A stretch of DNA of 64,000 nt from Oscillospiraceae bacterium (GTDB lineage Bacteria > Bacillota > Clostridia > Christensenellales > Aristaeellaceae). The position numbers were made by a program, and so were the translations under genes. Of the stretch, positions 1-9,436 are shown one piece after another; position 1 is the first letter of the stretch, and each line of letters opens with the position of its first letter. Below the pieces are notes generated by a model. It was not told where the DNA came from. It worked only from the letters and a program-made list of their open reading frames with translations, and did not search any database. The stretch is from assembly GCA_031269355.1 (NCBI GenBank), contig JAISZG010000013.1, forward strand, positions 143,156-207,155, read 5' to 3'.

Positions 1-1175
1 ACCATAAGCGAAATGCGTCCGCCGTACATCAAGCGCGTGAGCATATCCATGCCGTTTGAGTCCGTGCCCAGCCAGTGCGACCAGCTCGGACGCGCTTCGG
101 TATCGTACATTTGGGCGACCGTCTCGCGCTTTATCGTGTACTGATTTGGCATGGATAAAGCTATCTGATACTCTCGCTCCGCGCCGTCCGCGTCCCTGCT
201 TGTGAAAAGGGATTGCTTCGCGCGCAGCGCGTCGAGTATAGCGTCCTTGAACTCGACCGTAAGCCGCACGTCGGGCGACGCCATCTGAACTATGTATGGC
301 GAAACGATAGCAAACTCTACCGGCGTTCCGGAGGATAAATCGTACACGATATCCACATCGCCCGCGCGTCCGATCGAATAATTTATCCCTTCATAACTGA
401 GCGTATCCGCGCCTTCCGCAAGCGCGAATTCAACCGCCCTTCTGAAATCGTACGCGGCGATCGTTCGCTCAAACTCTGGTTCGTACGCGTCGAACACGCG
501 CATCGTCGCCAGCGCGATTTCCCGCGCCGAGGAAATGCTCAGCGACTTGCCCGCGCGCGCCGCCGTATACATCGCTCCGTTCCAATCGAACGCGTCCTGA
601 TTTAACGCCTGCGCGGATTCGAACGCCGCCTGCAGTTCGGCAGGAAAATCGGCGCCGGGTTTGATCGTGTATGCATACTCGCCAGCCAACGACAGAGCGG
701 TCGCGATTTCGTTCGTGGCGTAGATGGAGTACAAGTCCTCGCCCCGCCGCGACCATGTATAATTTACGCCTCCGACCGCGAACGTGGCCTTGCCGCCGTT
801 TAGCGCGAGTATAAACTGCGCCCGCGCGCTCGCCGGAAACGACGCGCCGTCCGCCTCCGCATACCGCAGTTCGTTGTTTACCGCCAGGTTTGCGTATTCC
901 TTCCACATCACTTCGTTCTTGTAAAACGTCTGGCTTTGAGAATACGGCGATATCACCCCGCCCACAAACGAGAACAAGAACATGGTGATCAGGATTATCG
1001 CGCCGACTACCGCAAGCCGATTGCGCACGAATCGCTTGAACACCAGCATCGACGGCGACAGCACCTTAACGCGCGCTTCATCGTCCAACCGCTGCGATTG
1101 CTCCGGCGGGTCGGGCGCGGCTTCCCGGTTAATATCGTTATTCGCTTTGGTATTCGCCTCATTAATAGGCAGCAT
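1..1175 (-). CDS. oppC: Oligopeptide ABC transporter permease (OppC type), 3' end cut by window, large insertion
   Basis: Inner permease subunit of a peptide/nickel-type ABC importer, partnering the OppB and binding protein encoded upstream. The ATG at 1175 follows a GGGAGGGGGAGAAGC ribosome site and lies 18 bases after the oppB stop. About 391 codons are visible and no stop is reached. A cytoplasmic N-terminus precedes TM1 (about residues 53-75, LAVVGAIILITMFLFSF). The family motif HWLGTDSNGMDMLTRLMYGG appears only near residue 365; in ordinary OppC it follows TM1 within about 25-60 residues. The intervening roughly 280 residues, which should face outside, are hydrophilic and contain about four imperfect repeats of a 60-70 residue unit. 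The family assignment is firm; the function of the insertion is unknown. Confidence 0.9.
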   Translation of the reverse strand, partial: MLPINEANTKANNDINREAAPDPPEQSQRLDDEARVKVLSPSMLVFKRFVRNRLAVVGAIILITMFLFSFVGGVISPYSQSQTFYKNEVMWKEYANLAVNNELRYAEADGASFPASARAQFILALNGGKATFAVGGVNYTWSRRGEDLYSIYATNEIATALSLAGEYAYTIKPGADFPAELQAAFESAQALNQDAFDWNGAMYTAARAGKSLSISSAREIALATMRVFDAYEPEFERTIAAYDFRRAVEFALAEGADTLSYEGINYSIGRAGDVDIVYDLSSGTPVEFAIVSPYIVQMASPDVRLTVEFKDAILDALRAKQSLFTSRDADGAEREYQIALSMPNQYTIKRETVAQMYDTEARPSWSHWLGTDSNGMDMLTRLMYGGRISLM

Positions 1176-1192
1176 ACGCTTCTCCCCCTCCC

Positions 1193-2179
1193 TCACTGGA
1201 TGCGAACGCGCGGATCGACTACCGCGTACATCACGTCGGCGACCATCAGGCTGATTTGCGTAAGCGCCGTCAGGAACGTCACGTAAAACATAGTAAACGG
1301 AATATCCCCGCCTACCATCGCCTGAAACGATATATATCCTATACCCGGAATTTGAAACAGCGTTTCAGTGATCATCGCGCCCGCGAACAGGTTTGGCAGG
1401 AGATAGCTCAAATATGTGATGAGCGGAATAAGCGTGTTGCGAAACGCGTGCTTGCTTATCACGCGCCGTTCAGGCAATCCTTTTGCCCTCGCCGTGCGGA
1501 TGTAATCCGCGTTCAGCACTTCCAGCATATTCGTGCGCGTAAAGCGCATCAGTCCGCCCAGGTTGATAAACGTGAGCGTGACGATGGGCATTATCATATG
1601 AACCGCCATATCGCCAAATTTGCCGAACGCGTTCAGCTGCTCATAAAACCTTCCGACGATGCCGTACAAATCAAACCAGCCGAGCTTTATTGAAAAGATA
1701 TATTTCAATATGGTCGCCAAGAAAAATGTGGGCAGCGAGATGCACGCGAGCGCGAACACCGTGATAAAATAATCCGTCCGGCTGTACTGCTTCCGCGCCG
1801 CGAGCACTCCCAGCGGAATGCACAGCACCATTTCAAAAAACAATGTGATAGAGCCAAGTACGACGGAATAGCCGATCACGTCCGCAAACTTTTGAATAAC
1901 GGGCAGTTCAAAAAACCAGGAATCTCCCCACTGCCCGCGCAGAGCGTTACCGCCCCATTTTGCGAAACCAACAAGAATAGAACTATCCATGCCGTAATAG
2001 GAGTTTAGCTGCGCGAGAATATATTGATATCCTTTGCTGCCCGGCATAGTCGAGCGCTGTCTGGCTACGCGCTCCACATAGGAAGTGGGCAGCATGCGGA
2101 TTACCGCGTAGCAGATCAGCGATCCGAACACAATTATAATAATCGCAAGCAATACACGGCGAACGATGAATTTCCACAT
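1193..2179 (-). CDS. oppB: Oligopeptide ABC transporter permease (OppB type)
   Basis: Membrane permease of the same peptide importer. The protein (328 aa from this start) begins MWKFIVRRVLLAI, the standard OppB amino end with TM1, and carries the transmembrane and EAA-loop region typical of the family (ADYIRTARAKGLPERRV near residues 210-225, then the NTLIP segment). An in-frame ATG 11 codons upstream (2212) is possible, but it has no ribosome site, whereas GAGAGG lies 12 bases before the start chosen here. The gene follows the binding protein and is 18 bases from oppC, so all three form an operon. The hairpin between the binding-protein gene and oppB could lower permease expression relative to the binding protein. 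Confidence 0.9.
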   Translation of the reverse strand: MWKFIVRRVLLAIIIIVFGSLICYAVIRMLPTSYVERVARQRSTMPGSKGYQYILAQLNSYYGMDSSILVGFAKWGGNALRGQWGDSWFFELPVIQKFADVIGYSVVLGSITLFFEMVLCIPLGVLAARKQYSRTDYFITVFALACISLPTFFLATILKYIFSIKLGWFDLYGIVGRFYEQLNAFGKFGDMAVHMIMPIVTLTFINLGGLMRFTRTNMLEVLNADYIRTARAKGLPERRVISKHAFRNTLIPLITYLSYLLPNLFAGAMITETLFQIPGIGYISFQAMVGGDIPFTMFYVTFLTALTQISLMVADVMYAVVDPRVRIQ

Positions 2180-2252
2180 CCCCGGACCCAGCCTCTCGCT
2201 TTGGAATACCATAAAAATAAAAACCAGATTACATCGATTTGTAAAACAATAT

Positions 2253-2277
2253 GCGGGCAGGAGTAAATCCTGCCCGC
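2253..2277. terminator. Hairpin between binding-protein gene and oppB
   Basis: Perfect 10-bp stem GCGGGCAGGA / TCCTGCCCGC with a 5-base loop, followed on the minus strand by ATATTGTTTTAC. It lies 14 bases after the stop of the binding-protein gene and before oppB. The T-tract is weak, so it may act as a partial terminator or as a 3' stabiliser that gives excess binding protein. Confidence 0.6.
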
Positions 2278-2290
2278 TGGATGAAAAGAA

Positions 2291-4720
2291 TTATTTGTTA
2301 GCGTTCAGACCGATAGTCGGGATGATAGACGACCATTCAATATAGGTGGTTATATCCTGAATGATATTTTCAATGTCTATCCGCTCCGTCGAGAACAGGC
2401 GCGGAATCTGCCTCTGATAAACGGGGATCTCAACCGCTTCGTCCACGAGAAGATCGAGCGCCTGCTTGTAGATCGCTTTGCGATACGCCTGATCGTCGCT
2501 CTGACGCGCGTCTATGATAAGCTGATCCAGCTCCGGCAGCGCGATATGATAGTGGTTAGAATCGCTGCCGCCCTTGCCCACGATGTTGGAGGAATGGTAA
2601 ATCTGGTACATATCTGGATCGATAGTGGACTGCCACGCCGCGCACCACAGTTCCTGCGTGCCCGCGTCCAGTCTGTCCCACATTTCATTTGAATCCGACG
2701 GATCGTTGATCCGCAGCGTAAATCCGATCGAGGCAAGCGCGCCGCTCGCGTCGGTCAGTATCGCGAAGCTCGGGTGATCGCCTACGCCGTCGCCCGCGAT
2801 TATGATTTCATATTCAAGCTTCGCGCCTTCCGGAGCTTCGGTGAACTTACCGCTCGCCTCGTCAAACGTAAAGCCCGCCGCTATCAGATACTGCTTAGCC
2901 GCTTCAATCGCCGCCGCATATTTCTGGTCGGCAGCCATATCGGACGTATAAAGATCCGCTCCGTCCACGCCTACCGAGAACGCTACCTTGTAGCCTTCGT
3001 CCGTCGGCTGCGGCGCCGCCCATGAAGTGCTGGAGATCGGATAGTTGATGATGCTGGCCGCGTCGCCGTAATACGAGTTGATCGCAACATCGCGATATAC
3101 GGAGATCACCGTCGCAATCGCTTTGCGCAGATACTTGGACGCGTCGGAGAACGGCTCGCCGCCCACGCTTACGGTGTCGGCGTTCAGCCCTATATATCCA
3201 TAGCCCAGGTTGTCCACGCTGACGGTCGTGATGACGTCGCCCGTCGCCTCGCCGTTTGAGTTATATCCCGAGATAAGCTGGAAGTTGGCCTTCGATCCAG
3301 TCATTTCGCCCACGTCCACCGTGCCGGTTTTTACGCCCGGGGCCACTTCTCCGGAGGCGGTTTCTTTAAACTGCAGGTCTCTCGTCGCGGGCGAGCCTTC
3401 ATAATAAAGATCGTTCGCTTCGAAGTACGCTATGCGGTTTTCGTACTTAATGAATTTGAATGGGCCGGCTCCCATCGGAGCGGACGTCTTCGATTCAACG
3501 AGCGACAGATCGCCGAACGGATGGCCGAACTGGTTGTTGTCATAATCGTATAGCGCGGGATCGCCGTAGTAATGTAGCGGCGAGATGTTCACGCCGAATA
3601 TAGAATAAATCGCTGGCGCTTCATAGCCGTTGGTCGTCACTTCTACGGTATATTGATCGAGCTTCTTGATGCCGGAAATATTCGCCACGCCGCCTTCCGG
3701 CGCTTCGGTATCCAGCTTCGCCTGCTCGCCGATGTACAGCGTGCGCGCGGTTTCCAGCACGTCGCTGCCGTCCGCCTGTTCGACGTTCCAATACTCTGCG
3801 GCGTCTCCGCCGTATGCCGCGTAGGTTTCCTCAAAGTAATCCGCGATGGTCGGAACGTCCTCGCCCTCGAGAGTCCAGGTTTTGCTCTGAACGGCGGACG
3901 TCAGCAAACCGTCGTCGCCCTTCTTCGCGAATCCCCACATTACCATGCCCAGCGCAACCTTTAATCCGTCGCTTTCATTCAGCGCGTCCGGCGTCACGCC
4001 AAGCCTATCCTCGGCATAATCGTTCGCGTAATTCGCTACGACGTAATCGACGATCGCCTGAACGTCGCCGGTCCACACGTCGGTCAGCACGGTCCAGAAC
4101 GCGTCCTGCTGATCTTTCGTCCAGCCGTCCGATTCAGACCATTCATGATCGCGCCCGGCGGCGTAAATTTCGTCGAACAGCGCGCTGTATTTATCATACA
4201 GTGTGTCCGGCGTTTGGGAAAGATAGCTCTTCAATCCGACGATCGGGTAGGAATTGAGCGTGGTCGATCCGACGTACGCTGGATCGAGATAGACGTAATA
4301 TGTAAAAATTACGTCGTCGGCCGTCAATTCCTTGCCGTCCGAGAACAGCACGCCCGGCTTAATCTTGGCGGTATATGCAGTCGTATTCGACGCTTCATCC
4401 TGAACGACGGTGATATCCGCTATGCCCTTATACTCATAGTCGGTTCCGTTATACGAGCGCGTTTCGCCATCTATCGCGCCGTATACTATGCCGCCCACGC
4501 GGTCGGTCGTCAGCAGCGACACCGCAGTCATATTGACCACGTCGTTGTCATACGCGGTATCCGCAAAAAACGGGCTGAACTTCTGGCTCAGCGTTTCCGT
4601 CGCGTATACCAGCGGCGTGTTCCCAGCCGCCGATTCCGCGAGTCCGGGCGCCGCGGCGAGAACGGCCGCTGTCAGAACCAACGCAAGCAGGGAAGCGATT
4701 CGATTTCTGCGCTTGATCAT
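2291..4720 (-). CDS. Oversized extracellular solute-binding protein, family 5 (peptide binding)
   Basis: Secreted ligand-binding subunit of the adjacent OppBC importer. The start MIKRRNR is chosen because AAAGGAGGG lies 7 bases upstream. A signal peptide covers about residues 1-30 (ALVLTAAVLAAAPGLAES) and ends in an SPase I-like site with no lipobox cysteine. SBP_bac_5 features include PLVYATETLSQKFSPFF near the mature N-terminus, KIKPGVLFSDGKELTADDVI, and a C-terminal lobe with QELWCAAWQSTIDPDMYQIY. At about 809 aa it is far longer than the usual 500-600. Roughly 170 extra residues, acidic and aromatic (from about AGRDHEWSESDGW to VLETARTLYIGEQ), sit in the first lobe. Like the insertion in OppC, this suggests a specialised ligand or docking mode. 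Confidence 0.9.
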   Translation of the reverse strand: MIKRRNRIASLLALVLTAAVLAAAPGLAESAAGNTPLVYATETLSQKFSPFFADTAYDNDVVNMTAVSLLTTDRVGGIVYGAIDGETRSYNGTDYEYKGIADITVVQDEASNTTAYTAKIKPGVLFSDGKELTADDVIFTYYVYLDPAYVGSTTLNSYPIVGLKSYLSQTPDTLYDKYSALFDEIYAAGRDHEWSESDGWTKDQQDAFWTVLTDVWTGDVQAIVDYVVANYANDYAEDRLGVTPDALNESDGLKVALGMVMWGFAKKGDDGLLTSAVQSKTWTLEGEDVPTIADYFEETYAAYGGDAAEYWNVEQADGSDVLETARTLYIGEQAKLDTEAPEGGVANISGIKKLDQYTVEVTTNGYEAPAIYSIFGVNISPLHYYGDPALYDYDNNQFGHPFGDLSLVESKTSAPMGAGPFKFIKYENRIAYFEANDLYYEGSPATRDLQFKETASGEVAPGVKTGTVDVGEMTGSKANFQLISGYNSNGEATGDVITTVSVDNLGYGYIGLNADTVSVGGEPFSDASKYLRKAIATVISVYRDVAINSYYGDAASIINYPISSTSWAAPQPTDEGYKVAFSVGVDGADLYTSDMAADQKYAAAIEAAKQYLIAAGFTFDEASGKFTEAPEGAKLEYEIIIAGDGVGDHPSFAILTDASGALASIGFTLRINDPSDSNEMWDRLDAGTQELWCAAWQSTIDPDMYQIYHSSNIVGKGGSDSNHYHIALPELDQLIIDARQSDDQAYRKAIYKQALDLLVDEAVEIPVYQRQIPRLFSTERIDIENIIQDITTYIEWSSIIPTIGLNANK

Positions 4721-4771
4721 CAATATACCCTCCTTTATCAATTTCGCCCCGCTCCGCCGCCGGGCGATGGT

Positions 4772-5329
4772 TCACAGCGCGTCGGCGCTGGTACCCATTG
4801 ATTCATCCAACGTTATAAAACGATTTAGGCGCCGCACAAATTCAAATAAGAGAATATAGGCTGCGGCTAAAATTAAAAAAAACAGTTCCTCCGATTTGAC
4901 GCCGCCGCGTCCGGCGGCCATTGCGAGCAGCGTGCCCGCTTGTCCGACGAATACGATCAGCGCGAGAGCTTCTCCAAATATCGCGTCTCTTCGCAACCTT
5001 CCGACGCCGCTCTGCGCGGCGGGGCGAGTGACCGCGCTCGAATACGCGCTGATCTTATACGCGTCCGCGATCAACATGGCAACCGGCCAGAACGACGCTA
5101 CATACGGAGCCATAATCCACGGTCTGCGCGGCAGGTCTGGAATCGGCAGCGTTCCAAATCCGATAAAAACAGCCGCCGCGCCAACAGCCAGTGCCCACAG
5201 CTGAATCAGCCGGAGCGAGCGCGTTCCGTTCCAACGTACAACAAAAAGCGGACCCGCATATTGAACTTTTTTTCCGCCGTTTTCGTCATAACTCTCGATG
5301 TAATCCGCAGCGTGGGATATGCGTTTCAT
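4772..5329 (-). CDS. Small integral membrane protein of unknown function
   Basis: Not recognised. The 185-residue protein has a basic/acidic amphipathic N-terminus of about 35 residues, then four predicted membrane segments (about LIQLWALAVGAAAVFIGFG, WIMAPYVASFWPVAMLIADA, EALALIVFVGQAGTLLAMAA and LFFLILAAAYILLFEF) and a short polar tail. It lies 51 bases upstream of the binding-protein gene on the same strand and so may lead the transporter operon. The upstream region is AT-rich; ATGAGAAT just before the start is a poor ribosome site. Function cannot be inferred. Confidence 0.65.
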   Translation of the reverse strand: MKRISHAADYIESYDENGGKKVQYAGPLFVVRWNGTRSLRLIQLWALAVGAAAVFIGFGTLPIPDLPRRPWIMAPYVASFWPVAMLIADAYKISAYSSAVTRPAAQSGVGRLRRDAIFGEALALIVFVGQAGTLLAMAAGRGGVKSEELFFLILAAAYILLFEFVRRLNRFITLDESMGTSADAL

Positions 5330-5418
5330 ATTCTCATAACTATAGCATATTCGACTAATTTTCGCAAGGTCTTATTTGTTGCGTTTTCTATAAATATACA
5401 TATAATATATTTAAATAA

Positions 5419-5443
5419 CGCGCGGAATTTAAAATCCCGCGCG
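5419..5443 (-). terminator. Rho-independent terminator of the ctsR-clpC operon
   Basis: A near-perfect 12-bp inverted repeat (CGCGCGGGATTT / AAATTCCGCGCG on the minus strand, one G-U) is followed by TTATTTAAATATATT. It lies 34 bases after the clpC stop. Confidence 0.75.
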
Positions 5444-5476
5444 CTATAAATATTATGTTTTTTTATTTAACGCGCA

Positions 5477-7924
5477 TCAGCCTACGGCTGGTATCGGCTC
5501 CGGCGACACGCTCTCCTTTTTGCGGAACGCCAGGTTTTCGCCGTCCACATACGCTTCCACGGCGTCGCCCAGGCGAACTTTACCCGCCAGTAGCTCTTCG
5601 CTGAGCGCGTCTTCCACCATGCGCTGGATAGTGCGGCGCAGCGGACGCGCGCCAAACGCCGGGTCATATCCCTGTTCGCTGAGCAAATCGACCACCTCTT
5701 TAGTATACGTAAGCTCTATCCCGCGATCCTTCAGCCGCAGCGAGACCGCGCGGAGCATCATATCGGCGATCAGCCTGATATCCTCCGTCTCCAGCGCGTG
5801 GAACACAATCATGTCGTCCAGGCGGTTAAGGAACTCCGGACGGAAGAACCGCTTCACCTCTGCGGTTACGCTGGTTTTCATCTGCGCGTAATCGCCCGCC
5901 GCGTTCGAATCTCCAAAGCCCATCCTACGCTGCGTGGAGATCTCGTGCGCGCCTATATTGCTCGTCATAACTAGCACGGTATTTTGGAAATTTACTACGC
6001 GCCCTTTCGAATCCGTCAGCCTGCCATCCTCAAGTATCTGCAGGAGTATGTTGAATACGTCCGGATGCGCCTTCTCAACCTCGTCAAGAAGTATCACTGA
6101 ATAGGGTTTGCGCCGTACTGCTTCCGTCAGCTGCCCGCCCTCGTCGTGTCCGATATAACCGGGAGGCGAGCCTATCATCCGCGAAACGGTGTGCTTTTCC
6201 ATATATTCGGACATATCAAGGCGCACGAGCGCGCTCTCGTCCCCAAACAGCGCCTCGCCCAGCGCGCGGCACAGCTCGGTTTTGCCGACGCCCGTCGGCC
6301 CAAGGAACAGGAACGATCCTATCGGGCGCTTGGGATCTTTAAGCCCCGCGCGCGCGCGGCGTATAGCTCGGGATACCGCAGCGACCGCTTCATCCTGGCT
6401 TACAAGGCGTTTATGAAGCGTATCCTCCAAACGAAGCAGCCGGGCGCTCTCATCCTCGGTAAGCTGCTGTACGGGGATTCCGGTCCACATCGCGACTATC
6501 TGCGCTATTTCTTCCTCGCCAACCTGCTCGGTGACAGAATCGATGCCGTGCTCCCACGCGTTTTTGCACTCGTCCATTTCCTGGCGTACTGATTTTTCGC
6601 TATCTCGCAAGCTCGCGGCTTTTTCAAAATCCTGATGCGCTATCGCTTCCTGCTTCTCCTTGGATATCGCTTCGAGCTTCGCCTCCAATTCCGTAAGATC
6701 CGGCGGCGGCGTAAACGAGCGGATGCGCACGCGCGACGCGGCTTCATCCATCAAATCGATCGCCTTATCCGGCAGAAAACGATCTGAAATATAACGATCC
6801 GACAGCGTTACCGCCGCTTCGACAGCTTCATCTGTAATGCGCACTTTATGATGCGCTTCATATTTATCACGCAATCCCGTTATTATTTTAACGGCTTCCT
6901 CGCGGGTAGGCTCTCCTACTTTAACCGGCTGGAAACGGCGCTCTAGCGCGGCGTCCTTCTCGATGTATTTTCTGTATTCGTCAAGCGTCGTCGCGCCGAC
7001 GCATTGTATTTCGCCGCGAGCCAGCGCAGGCTTTAGCATATTGGACGCGTCCATCGCGCCTTCGGCGTTTCCCGCGCCTACGAGCGTATGCATCTCATCC
7101 ACGAACAAAATCACGTTGCCTGCTTTCTTTATATCGGCGAGCGCGTTTTTGAATCGCTCTTCAAATTCGCCTCGGTATTTGCTGCCCGCTATCATAGAAG
7201 CTATATCCAGCATAACGACTCGCTTGTCGCGCAGCAGATGCGGAATCGTTCCGCTAGCTATGCGCTGCGCAAGTCCTTCCACTATAGCGCTTTTGCCTAC
7301 GCCCGGCTCGCCTATAAGCACTGGGTTGTTCTTTGTGCGGCGGATCAGTATCTGCACTATACGTTCGATTTCCTGCGAACGGCCTATAACGGGGTCGAGT
7401 TCGTCGCGCTCGGCCATTCGGGTAAGATCCCTGCCATACGCGTCAAGCGCGGGCGTAGGCCCACCCGACGCTCCTTCGAACGCGCCGTTAACGCCTTTAA
7501 GCGCCGATTCCAGGCTTTCGCGCGCAGCGCGTATATCCATTCCCAGCGACTGCAGTATACGAGCGGCGACGCCTTCGCCCTCGCGAAGCAGCGCAAGCCA
7601 CAGATGCTCGGTGCCAACGAAGCTGTGTCCAAGCTGACGCGCCTCCATCACGCTGACTTCCAATATCTTTTTCGTGCGCGGCGTGTAGCTCATTTGACCC
7701 GGCAGAGAACCCTCGCCAAGTCCGACCAGCTTTTCAGCCTGCTCCATAGCCTGTTCATAGCGAATGCCGCCTAATATTTTTTGCATCGGTCCGCCTTGCT
7801 CGCTGAGCAAACCCAGCAGAAGGTGTTCCGTTCCTACGTAATTGTGGCGCATTTTCTGCGCCGCTTCCTGAGCGGAGCGCATCGCGCGCTGAGCGCGCTC
7901 AGTGAATTTACCGGAAAATGCCAT
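5477..7924 (-). CDS. clpC: ATP-dependent Clp protease ATP-binding subunit ClpC
   Basis: HSP100 unfoldase that feeds substrates, including phosphoarginine-tagged proteins, to the ClpP protease. The 815 residues show the full ClpC layout: two Clp_N repeats (residues 1-150, [16 protein letters not shown] and [12 protein letters not shown]), AAA-1 with Walker [14 protein letters not shown], a middle UVR segment ([20 protein letters not shown]), AAA-2 with [10 protein letters not shown], and the D2-small domain. It is last in ctsR-mcsA-mcsB-clpC, 12 bases after mcsB, and is followed by a terminator. Expression is expected to be repressed by CtsR through the box upstream of ctsR. Confidence 0.98.
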   Translation of the reverse strand: MAFSGKFTERAQRAMRSAQEAAQKMRHNYVGTEHLLLGLLSEQGGPMQKILGGIRYEQAMEQAEKLVGLGEGSLPGQMSYTPRTKKILEVSVMEARQLGHSFVGTEHLWLALLREGEGVAARILQSLGMDIRAARESLESALKGVNGAFEGASGGPTPALDAYGRDLTRMAERDELDPVIGRSQEIERIVQILIRRTKNNPVLIGEPGVGKSAIVEGLAQRIASGTIPHLLRDKRVVMLDIASMIAGSKYRGEFEERFKNALADIKKAGNVILFVDEMHTLVGAGNAEGAMDASNMLKPALARGEIQCVGATTLDEYRKYIEKDAALERRFQPVKVGEPTREEAVKIITGLRDKYEAHHKVRITDEAVEAAVTLSDRYISDRFLPDKAIDLMDEAASRVRIRSFTPPPDLTELEAKLEAISKEKQEAIAHQDFEKAASLRDSEKSVRQEMDECKNAWEHGIDSVTEQVGEEEIAQIVAMWTGIPVQQLTEDESARLLRLEDTLHKRLVSQDEAVAAVSRAIRRARAGLKDPKRPIGSFLFLGPTGVGKTELCRALGEALFGDESALVRLDMSEYMEKHTVSRMIGSPPGYIGHDEGGQLTEAVRRKPYSVILLDEVEKAHPDVFNILLQILEDGRLTDSKGRVVNFQNTVLVMTSNIGAHEISTQRRMGFGDSNAAGDYAQMKTSVTAEVKRFFRPEFLNRLDDMIVFHALETEDIRLIADMMLRAVSLRLKDRGIELTYTKEVVDLLSEQGYDPAFGARPLRRTIQRMVEDALSEELLAGKVRLGDAVEAYVDGENLAFRKKESVSPEPIPAVG

Positions 7925-7935
7925 GGGTTTACCCC

Positions 7936-8931
7936 CTATGCTTTAATCATTGTTTGAACCAGCGACGCGCGGCGTATATCGCGCTGTTCGTCGGTTAACG
8001 ATTCGCCAGTCGCCTGCTCCAGGCTTGCCGGCTGCGCGGTTACCAGCAGCCGATCCAGCGTATCGGGCCGTATCGAAATCAGGCGCATGCACGAGCCGAG
8101 CCTCAGGCACGACCAGCGCTGCATAAATTCCTTTGCATTCATGCGCCTCGCGCGCTCCATAACTCCAAGTGCGCGCATCAGCCGATCCTCTAAAGCGATG
8201 CGATCGCCTGCATGCAGCGCGACGCGTACCTTTCGTTCCCAATCCACCATTTGATTGGTGGCGGACTGCATGTCGTCCAGGATATCGCTTTCCGTTCTGC
8301 CAAGCGTCACCTGATTCGACAGCTGGTACAAGTCGCCTTGGGCCTCGCTTCCCTCTCCATATAGGCCGCGCAGCGTCAACCCAAGTTTTGAAACCGCCTG
8401 GGTAACCTTGCCCATCTCTCCCGACCATGTTAGCGCCGGAAGGTGGAGCATCGCCGACGCCCTCATGCCCGTGCCCGTGTTCGTTGGGCATGCGGTTAGG
8501 TAGCCCAGCTCAATATCATATGCGAACGATAGTTTGCTCGATAGCCAATCATCCGCTTCAAACGCAATCTTTGCCGCGAGCGGCAGATCGAATCGATTAA
8601 CGAACGCCTGCACTCGCAGGTGATCTTCTTCGTTAATCATAACGCTTAGCGTTTCATCATCGTTTAGCAGCACTGCGGAACGCTCCGGCGTTCTGAGCAG
8701 GTCGCGGCTGATAAGGTGCCGCTCTACCAAAGCCTGACGCTGTATGGGCGTCATGCGATCCAGCGACACGGTTCGCAGTTCATGCGGCTCAAGCGCGTTT
8801 GTCGCGCGTCGAATCGACTCCTGCGCCTGTTCCACATCAAGAAACCCTGGGAAAGGAAGATCCGCATGATTGCGCGCAAGGCGAACGCGGCATGTCAGCA
8901 CAACGTCGCGATCCGGAACCGAGTCAGGCAT
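7936..8931 (-). CDS. mcsB: Protein arginine kinase McsB
   Basis: ATP:guanido-phosphotransferase-type kinase that phosphorylates arginines on CtsR and on damaged proteins, marking them for ClpCP. The start MPDSVPDRDVVLTCR is set by GGGAGGAGGAGAAGC, giving 331 aa, slightly short for the family (about 350) because the N-terminal lead is short. Diagnostic motifs are RVRLARN, the catalytic loop CPTNTGTGMRASAMLHLP with the family cysteine, YGEGSEAQGDLYQLSNQ, and the phosphoarginine-binding RDIRRA near the C-terminus. The gene overlaps the mcsA 3' end by 8 bases, which suggests translational coupling with its activator. Confidence 0.97.
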   Translation of the reverse strand: MPDSVPDRDVVLTCRVRLARNHADLPFPGFLDVEQAQESIRRATNALEPHELRTVSLDRMTPIQRQALVERHLISRDLLRTPERSAVLLNDDETLSVMINEEDHLRVQAFVNRFDLPLAAKIAFEADDWLSSKLSFAYDIELGYLTACPTNTGTGMRASAMLHLPALTWSGEMGKVTQAVSKLGLTLRGLYGEGSEAQGDLYQLSNQVTLGRTESDILDDMQSATNQMVDWERKVRVALHAGDRIALEDRLMRALGVMERARRMNAKEFMQRWSCLRLGSCMRLISIRPDTLDRLLVTAQPASLEQATGESLTDEQRDIRRASLVQTMIKA

Positions 8932-9430
8932 GCTTCTCCTCCTCCCTTGCTGGCTGCATCGCGCGTATTTCATCGCGCAGCTTCGCGGCGAGTTCGAAGT
9001 CCTCGTCCGCAACGGCGCGGTCCATATCGCGCCTGAGCGTCTCAAGCCGCTTCGCCGCGTGATTTTGTTCCTCCGAACGCGGAGGTATGCGGCCGGTGTG
9101 CTGCGTTTTACCTCCGTGAATGCGTCCCAGCAGCGACACTAGCTGCGAGCGGAACGCGTCATAGCATTTGGGGCAGCCAAGCATGCCCGTTTTTTGAAAT
9201 TCGTCATATGTCTGACCGCAGCATTCGCAGCGCATCTCGACATGTTCGTGTTGAGTTGAACCCGCCCCCTGCAGCAAACTGAGCAGCAGCGTGCTCATAC
9301 CCGCCATCGTCAGCGCCTGCTTGTGCTTCTGGCAGCACGCGGCGCATAGATGCTGTTCCGTTTTATCACCGCCGACTATCGTTGTTAAATGAACGGTGGC
9401 AGGCTGCTGGCCGCAATTTTCACATAACAT
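8924..9430 (-). CDS. mcsA: McsA, zinc-finger activator of McsB
   Basis: Adaptor that binds and activates McsB and modulates CtsR. The 168-residue protein shows an N-terminal zinc finger (CENCGQQP ... CAACC), a second pair (CECCGQ ... CPKCYDAF), and a C-terminal UVR motif (DRAVADEDFELAAKLRDEIR), which is the standard McsA layout. It is the second gene of the operon, with a 6-base gap to ctsR and an 8-base overlap into mcsB. Confidence 0.96.
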   Translation of the reverse strand: MLCENCGQQPATVHLTTIVGGDKTEQHLCAACCQKHKQALTMAGMSTLLLSLLQGAGSTQHEHVEMRCECCGQTYDEFQKTGMLGCPKCYDAFRSQLVSLLGRIHGGKTQHTGRIPPRSEEQNHAAKRLETLRRDMDRAVADEDFELAAKLRDEIRAMQPAREEEKHA

Positions 9431-9436
9431 AATGGC

